Below, in pieces: positions 61,404-64,000 of a stretch of DNA of 64,000 bases (positions are counted from its first letter, which is position 1; each line of letters starts with the position of its first letter). The DNA lies in NCBI GenBank assembly GCA_963665705.1, contig OY762448.1:5642001-5706000 (forward strand), written 5' to 3'. Position numbers and translations under genes: made by a program. This DNA comes from Saccharicrinis sp963665705 (GTDB lineage Bacteria; Bacteroidota; Bacteroidia; Bacteroidales; Marinilabiliaceae). The notes under the pieces are model-generated. The model did not search any database, was not told the origin of the DNA, and was given only the letters and a program-made list of their open reading frames with translations.

Positions 61404-63644
61404 ATGATGAACATGAGGAGTATTTTATATCAAATATCGATATTGATGTTTTGTAGTGTAGTTGTGGGCTGTACTACTAAATCGAGTGTGGGTAAAGCAA
61501 AGTCTCCGGCTGATCATTTGATTCAGCGGATTATCCCAAATCATGCACATCACTTTGTTACAGAAATAGGTATAAAGGATAGTGTGGATTGGTTTGAGAT
61601 AGAATCTGTAGATAATAAAATTGTACTGAGGGGAACTAATGGGGTTTCGGTGGCTTCTGCTCTGTACTACTATTTAAAAGAATATGGTAATTGCCAGATT
61701 ACCTGGAATGGTACCAATTTAAATTTACCAGATGTACTTCCGGTTGTTAAAGAAAAGATTCATAAAAAGACACCTTATGAATACCGCTATTATTTAAACT
61801 ACTGTACTTTTAACTACAGTATGAGCTGGTGGGACTGGGAACGCTGGGAGAAAGAAATTGACTGGATGGCTTTGCATGGCATCAATATGCCGTTGGCCAT
61901 TACCGGCGAAGAATACATCTGGGATCAGGTATATCGTTCGTATGGATTTACCGATGAGGATTTGGATCCTTTCTTCAGTGGTCCTGCGTATTTTTCATGG
62001 TTCTGGATGGGAAATCTGGATGGTTGGGGAGGCCCGCTTCCAAAAAGCTGGAAAGAAAGTCACAAGGAATTACAAATTAAAATACTTCAGCGTGAACGCG
62101 AATTGGGTATGAAACCTGTGTTACCCGCGTTTACAGGTCATGTACCAGCTTCTTTCAAAAAGTATTTCCCTAATGCAAAACTAAAACAAACCAATTGGGG
62201 TAACGATTTTGAGGATACTTATATTCTTGATGCCGATGATCCTTTATTTGCCGAATTAGGTAAGAAATTCCTTGAAGTTCAGTCTGAAGTTTATGGAACT
62301 GACCATTTGTACTCTGCAGATACTTTTAATGAAAATGAACCTCCAACGGATGACCCTGAATATTTATCGGAGCTTAGTAAAAAAGTATTTGAAGGAATGA
62401 AGTCTGCTGATCCCAAAGCAGTTTGGGTGATGCAGGGATGGTTATTTTATAGTCATCGTGACTTTTGGAAATCACCTCAAATTAAAGGTCTGTTAGATAC
62501 TATTCCTAATGATAGAATGATCATTCTTGATTTAGCGTCAGAGATTGAGCCTGTTTGGAAACGTACAGAGGCATTCTATGGAAAGCAATGGATATGGAAT
62601 ATGCTTCATAATTTTGGAGGTAACATCAGTATGTTTGGGCGAATTGAAAACGTAGCTCATAATCCGGCTAAAGCCTTACATGATGAAAAATCCGGCCAGC
62701 TAAAGGGGATTGGCCTTACAATGGAAGCCATAGAGCAAAATCCGGTTTTATATGAATTGATGACTGATAATACCTGGAGAGATACACCCATTGATCTTGA
62801 TGCCTGGTTGAAGGACTACATTAGAAACAGGTATGGAAAAACTACTCAAGATTTGGAGGATGCCTGGAATATCCTGGTTCAAACAGTATACAATGGTAAA
62901 GTAATCAGGGATGGTGCAGAATCAATTATAGTGTCCCGTCCTACTTTTGAGGGTTATAGACGATGGGCTCGTACCAAGATGAATTACGCCCCTGAAGATT
63001 TACTGCCAGCATGGGACTTATTCATTAAATCGATAGATGGTAGCGACCAATACGATGGTTTTCTTTACGATTTAGTAGATGTTACAAGACAGGTATTGGC
63101 AAATTATGCATTGCCTCTACAGCAGCAGATTACAGTAGCTTATAATAACAACGATAAACAAAAATTTGAGCAGTACAGTAAGGAGTTCATTGAATTAATT
63201 GAGGATATGGATCGCTTGTTGGCTACCCAAAAAGATTTTATGTTGGGGCCTTGGTTAACCGATGCCCGTTCATGTGGATTTACAACTGAAGAAAAAGATT
63301 TATATGAGCAAAATGCCCGTGATTTAATTACCCTTTGGGGTGATGCCGATAACAGGTTGCACGAATATAGTTGTCGTCAGTGGAGTGGATTGTTCAATGA
63401 TTTTTATAAACCACGATGGGAAAAGTTCTTTGATCAGGTTCGTAAAGACTGGCAAAAATTCGATCAGAAAGCTTTTGATGAAGAGATTAAACAATGGGAA
63501 TGGAATTGGGTAGTTTCCAATAATGAATTCCCTGTTAATCCAATAGGAAAATCAACAGAAATAGCAGTTGAATTATACAAGAAATACAGAGATAAAATAA
63601 TTCCATTGACTAATATTCAACCTCAGATAGATTACAATTATTGA
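61404..63644 (+). CDS. GH89 alpha-N-acetylglucosaminidase (NAGLU family)
   Basis: Exo-alpha-N-acetylglucosaminidase, 746 residues, the human NAGLU family. Lipobox VVVGC (Cys near 20). Domains: short N-terminal beta domain (about 30-120), TIM barrel (about 125-460) and helical C-terminal domain (about 470-746). Signatures: FNYSMSWWDWERWEKEIDWMALHGINMP, PAYFSWFWMGNLDGWGGPLP, and catalytic Glu residues in DTFNENEPP (near 312) and GLTMEAIEQNPV (near 446). Removes terminal alpha-GlcNAc. It overlaps the spacing of one operon (3 nt from GH28, one base to the next gene). The stretch from here on looks somewhat richer in G+C by eye than the left half of the window. Confidence 0.94.
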   Translation: MMNMRSILYQISILMFCSVVVGCTTKSSVGKAKSPADHLIQRIIPNHAHHFVTEIGIKDSVDWFEIESVDNKIVLRGTNGVSVASALYYYLKEYGNCQITWNGTNLNLPDVLPVVKEKIHKKTPYEYRYYLNYCTFNYSMSWWDWERWEKEIDWMALHGINMPLAITGEEYIWDQVYRSYGFTDEDLDPFFSGPAYFSWFWMGNLDGWGGPLPKSWKESHKELQIKILQRERELGMKPVLPAFTGHVPASFKKYFPNAKLKQTNWGNDFEDTYILDADDPLFAELGKKFLEVQSEVYGTDHLYSADTFNENEPPTDDPEYLSELSKKVFEGMKSADPKAVWVMQGWLFYSHRDFWKSPQIKGLLDTIPNDRMIILDLASEIEPVWKRTEAFYGKQWIWNMLHNFGGNISMFGRIENVAHNPAKALHDEKSGQLKGIGLTMEAIEQNPVLYELMTDNTWRDTPIDLDAWLKDYIRNRYGKTTQDLEDAWNILVQTVYNGKVIRDGAESIIVSRPTFEGYRRWARTKMNYAPEDLLPAWDLFIKSIDGSDQYDGFLYDLVDVTRQVLANYALPLQQQITVAYNNNDKQKFEQYSKEFIELIEDMDRLLATQKDFMLGPWLTDARSCGFTTEEKDLYEQNARDLITLWGDADNRLHEYSCRQWSGLFNDFYKPRWEKFFDQVRKDWQKFDQKAFDEEIKQWEWNWVVSNNEFPVNPIGKSTEIAVELYKKYRDKIIPLTNIQPQIDYNY

Positions 63645-63645
63645 T

Positions 63646-64000
63646 ATGGCAGAAGTTGTTAAAAGAAAAGCAGAACGTTTTTTATCGTTGGATGTCTTTA
63701 GAGGGCTAACCATAGCTTTGATGATTTTAGTAAATACGCCCGGAACAGGAGCTAAAATATATGGATATTTAATACATGCTCAATGGTTTGGCTTTACTTT
63801 AGCCGATTTGGTATTTCCATCATTTTTATTTGCTGTAGGAAATTCAATGAGCTTTTCAATGGTTAAAATGAAACAGGCTCCGGCAAAAGATGTCTGGATT
63901 AAGATTATTAAACGTACCATCATAATTTTCTTACTGGGATATTTAATGTATTGGTTCCCGTTTTTTAAGATTGGAGAAAGTGGTGGAATGATGCTTAAAC
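63646..64000 (+). CDS. HGSNAT/NagX-like membrane acyltransferase (5' part, cut by window end)
   Basis: Starts at ATG 63646, one base after the GH89 stop, and runs open to the window end (118 codons seen). The translation reads MAEVVKRKAERFLSLDVFRG then LTIALMILVNTPGTGA, HAQWFGFTLADLVFPSFLF and AVGNSMSFSM. This is the N terminus of the heparan-alpha-glucosaminide N-acetyltransferase family (DUF5009/NagX), with its first TM helix and the conserved SLDVFRG and DLVFPSFLF motifs. The family is polytopic and moves acetyl groups across the membrane onto glucosamine ends. Only the first quarter or so of the usual 360-400 residues is in the window. Confidence 0.88.
   Translation, partial: MAEVVKRKAERFLSLDVFRGLTIALMILVNTPGTGAKIYGYLIHAQWFGFTLADLVFPSFLFAVGNSMSFSMVKMKQAPAKDVWIKIIKRTIIIFLLGYLMYWFPFFKIGESGGMMLK

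Noticed and set aside
43047..64000. Heparan/chondroitin sulfate utilisation locus
   Set aside because: Suggested by the GH89/HGSNAT-like pair, but no sulfatase, polysaccharide lyase or GH88 is seen, and GH92, GH43 and GH28 genes do not fit.

Overview
The window reads as chromosomal DNA of a low-GC member of the Bacteroidota. The evidence is a SusC/SusD pair, promoters of the TTTG / TAnnTTTG type in place of the E. coli type, starts almost without Shine-Dalgarno sequences, several lipoprotein signals, zinc-free L31, and a RodA-PBP2-MreCD block followed by typical Bacteroidia housekeeping genes. The gene content would suit a marine or anaerobic Marinilabiliales-type organism, but that rank is inference.

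Layout. 0.2-6.2 kb: a three-gene tripartite RND efflux operon (TolC-like, lipoprotein adaptor, inner-membrane pump) ending at a strong terminator. 6.3-11 kb: mreC-mreD-mrdA-rodA, the cell-elongation cluster, without mreB beside it. 11.2-16.2 kb: a divergent KamA-like radical SAM protein, a flippase-like membrane protein and priA. 16.2-23.3 kb: a conserved but functionally obscure membrane cluster (DUF58, MoxR ATPase, DUF4350, DUF4129, multi-TM protein, SpoIIM-like) with a divergent RDD protein. 23.3-25.7 kb: two thioredoxin-fold lipoproteins that have lost their redox cysteines. 26-30.2 kb: psd-cdsA (phospholipid synthesis) and rsfS-ftsH. 30.3-42.4 kb: housekeeping genes (birA, pyrE, Nudix, SPOR protein, AI-2E family permease, an ADP-ribosylglycohydrolase homologue with altered metal motifs, lon, rpmE2, GNAT protein, class V aminotransferase, AlkD-like HEAT protein). 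42.57 kb: tRNA-His.

43-64 kb is a polysaccharide utilisation locus (PUL), cut by the window end: GH2 beta-galactosidase, calcineurin-like phosphoesterase lipoprotein, SusC, SusD, GH92, GH43, GH92, GH28, GH89 (NAGLU family) and the start of an HGSNAT-like membrane acetyltransferase. SusD would capture and SusC import a branched glycan that the surface and periplasmic hydrolases trim. The enzyme set points to alpha-mannose, beta-galactose, terminal alpha-GlcNAc and an acidic or arabinose/xylose-type part. No regulator of this PUL (HTCS, SusR, ECF/anti-sigma) lies in the window.

The strongest unexplained signal is a sequence of about 90 nt present twice, directly before the start codons of the GH2 gene and of susD. 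It keeps the same hairpin, an outer stem with a tandem G.A mismatch, a fixed 40-nt distance from the 3' stem strand to the ATG, and an identical 16-nt tract next to the start. It looks like a cis-acting leader RNA (or a leader-peptide cassette) shared by two genes of one PUL. Other points of note are a 20/21-nt alternating tandem repeat upstream of susC, paired TCTAGGT boxes at the susC promoter, and the NAGLU/HGSNAT-like gene pair.
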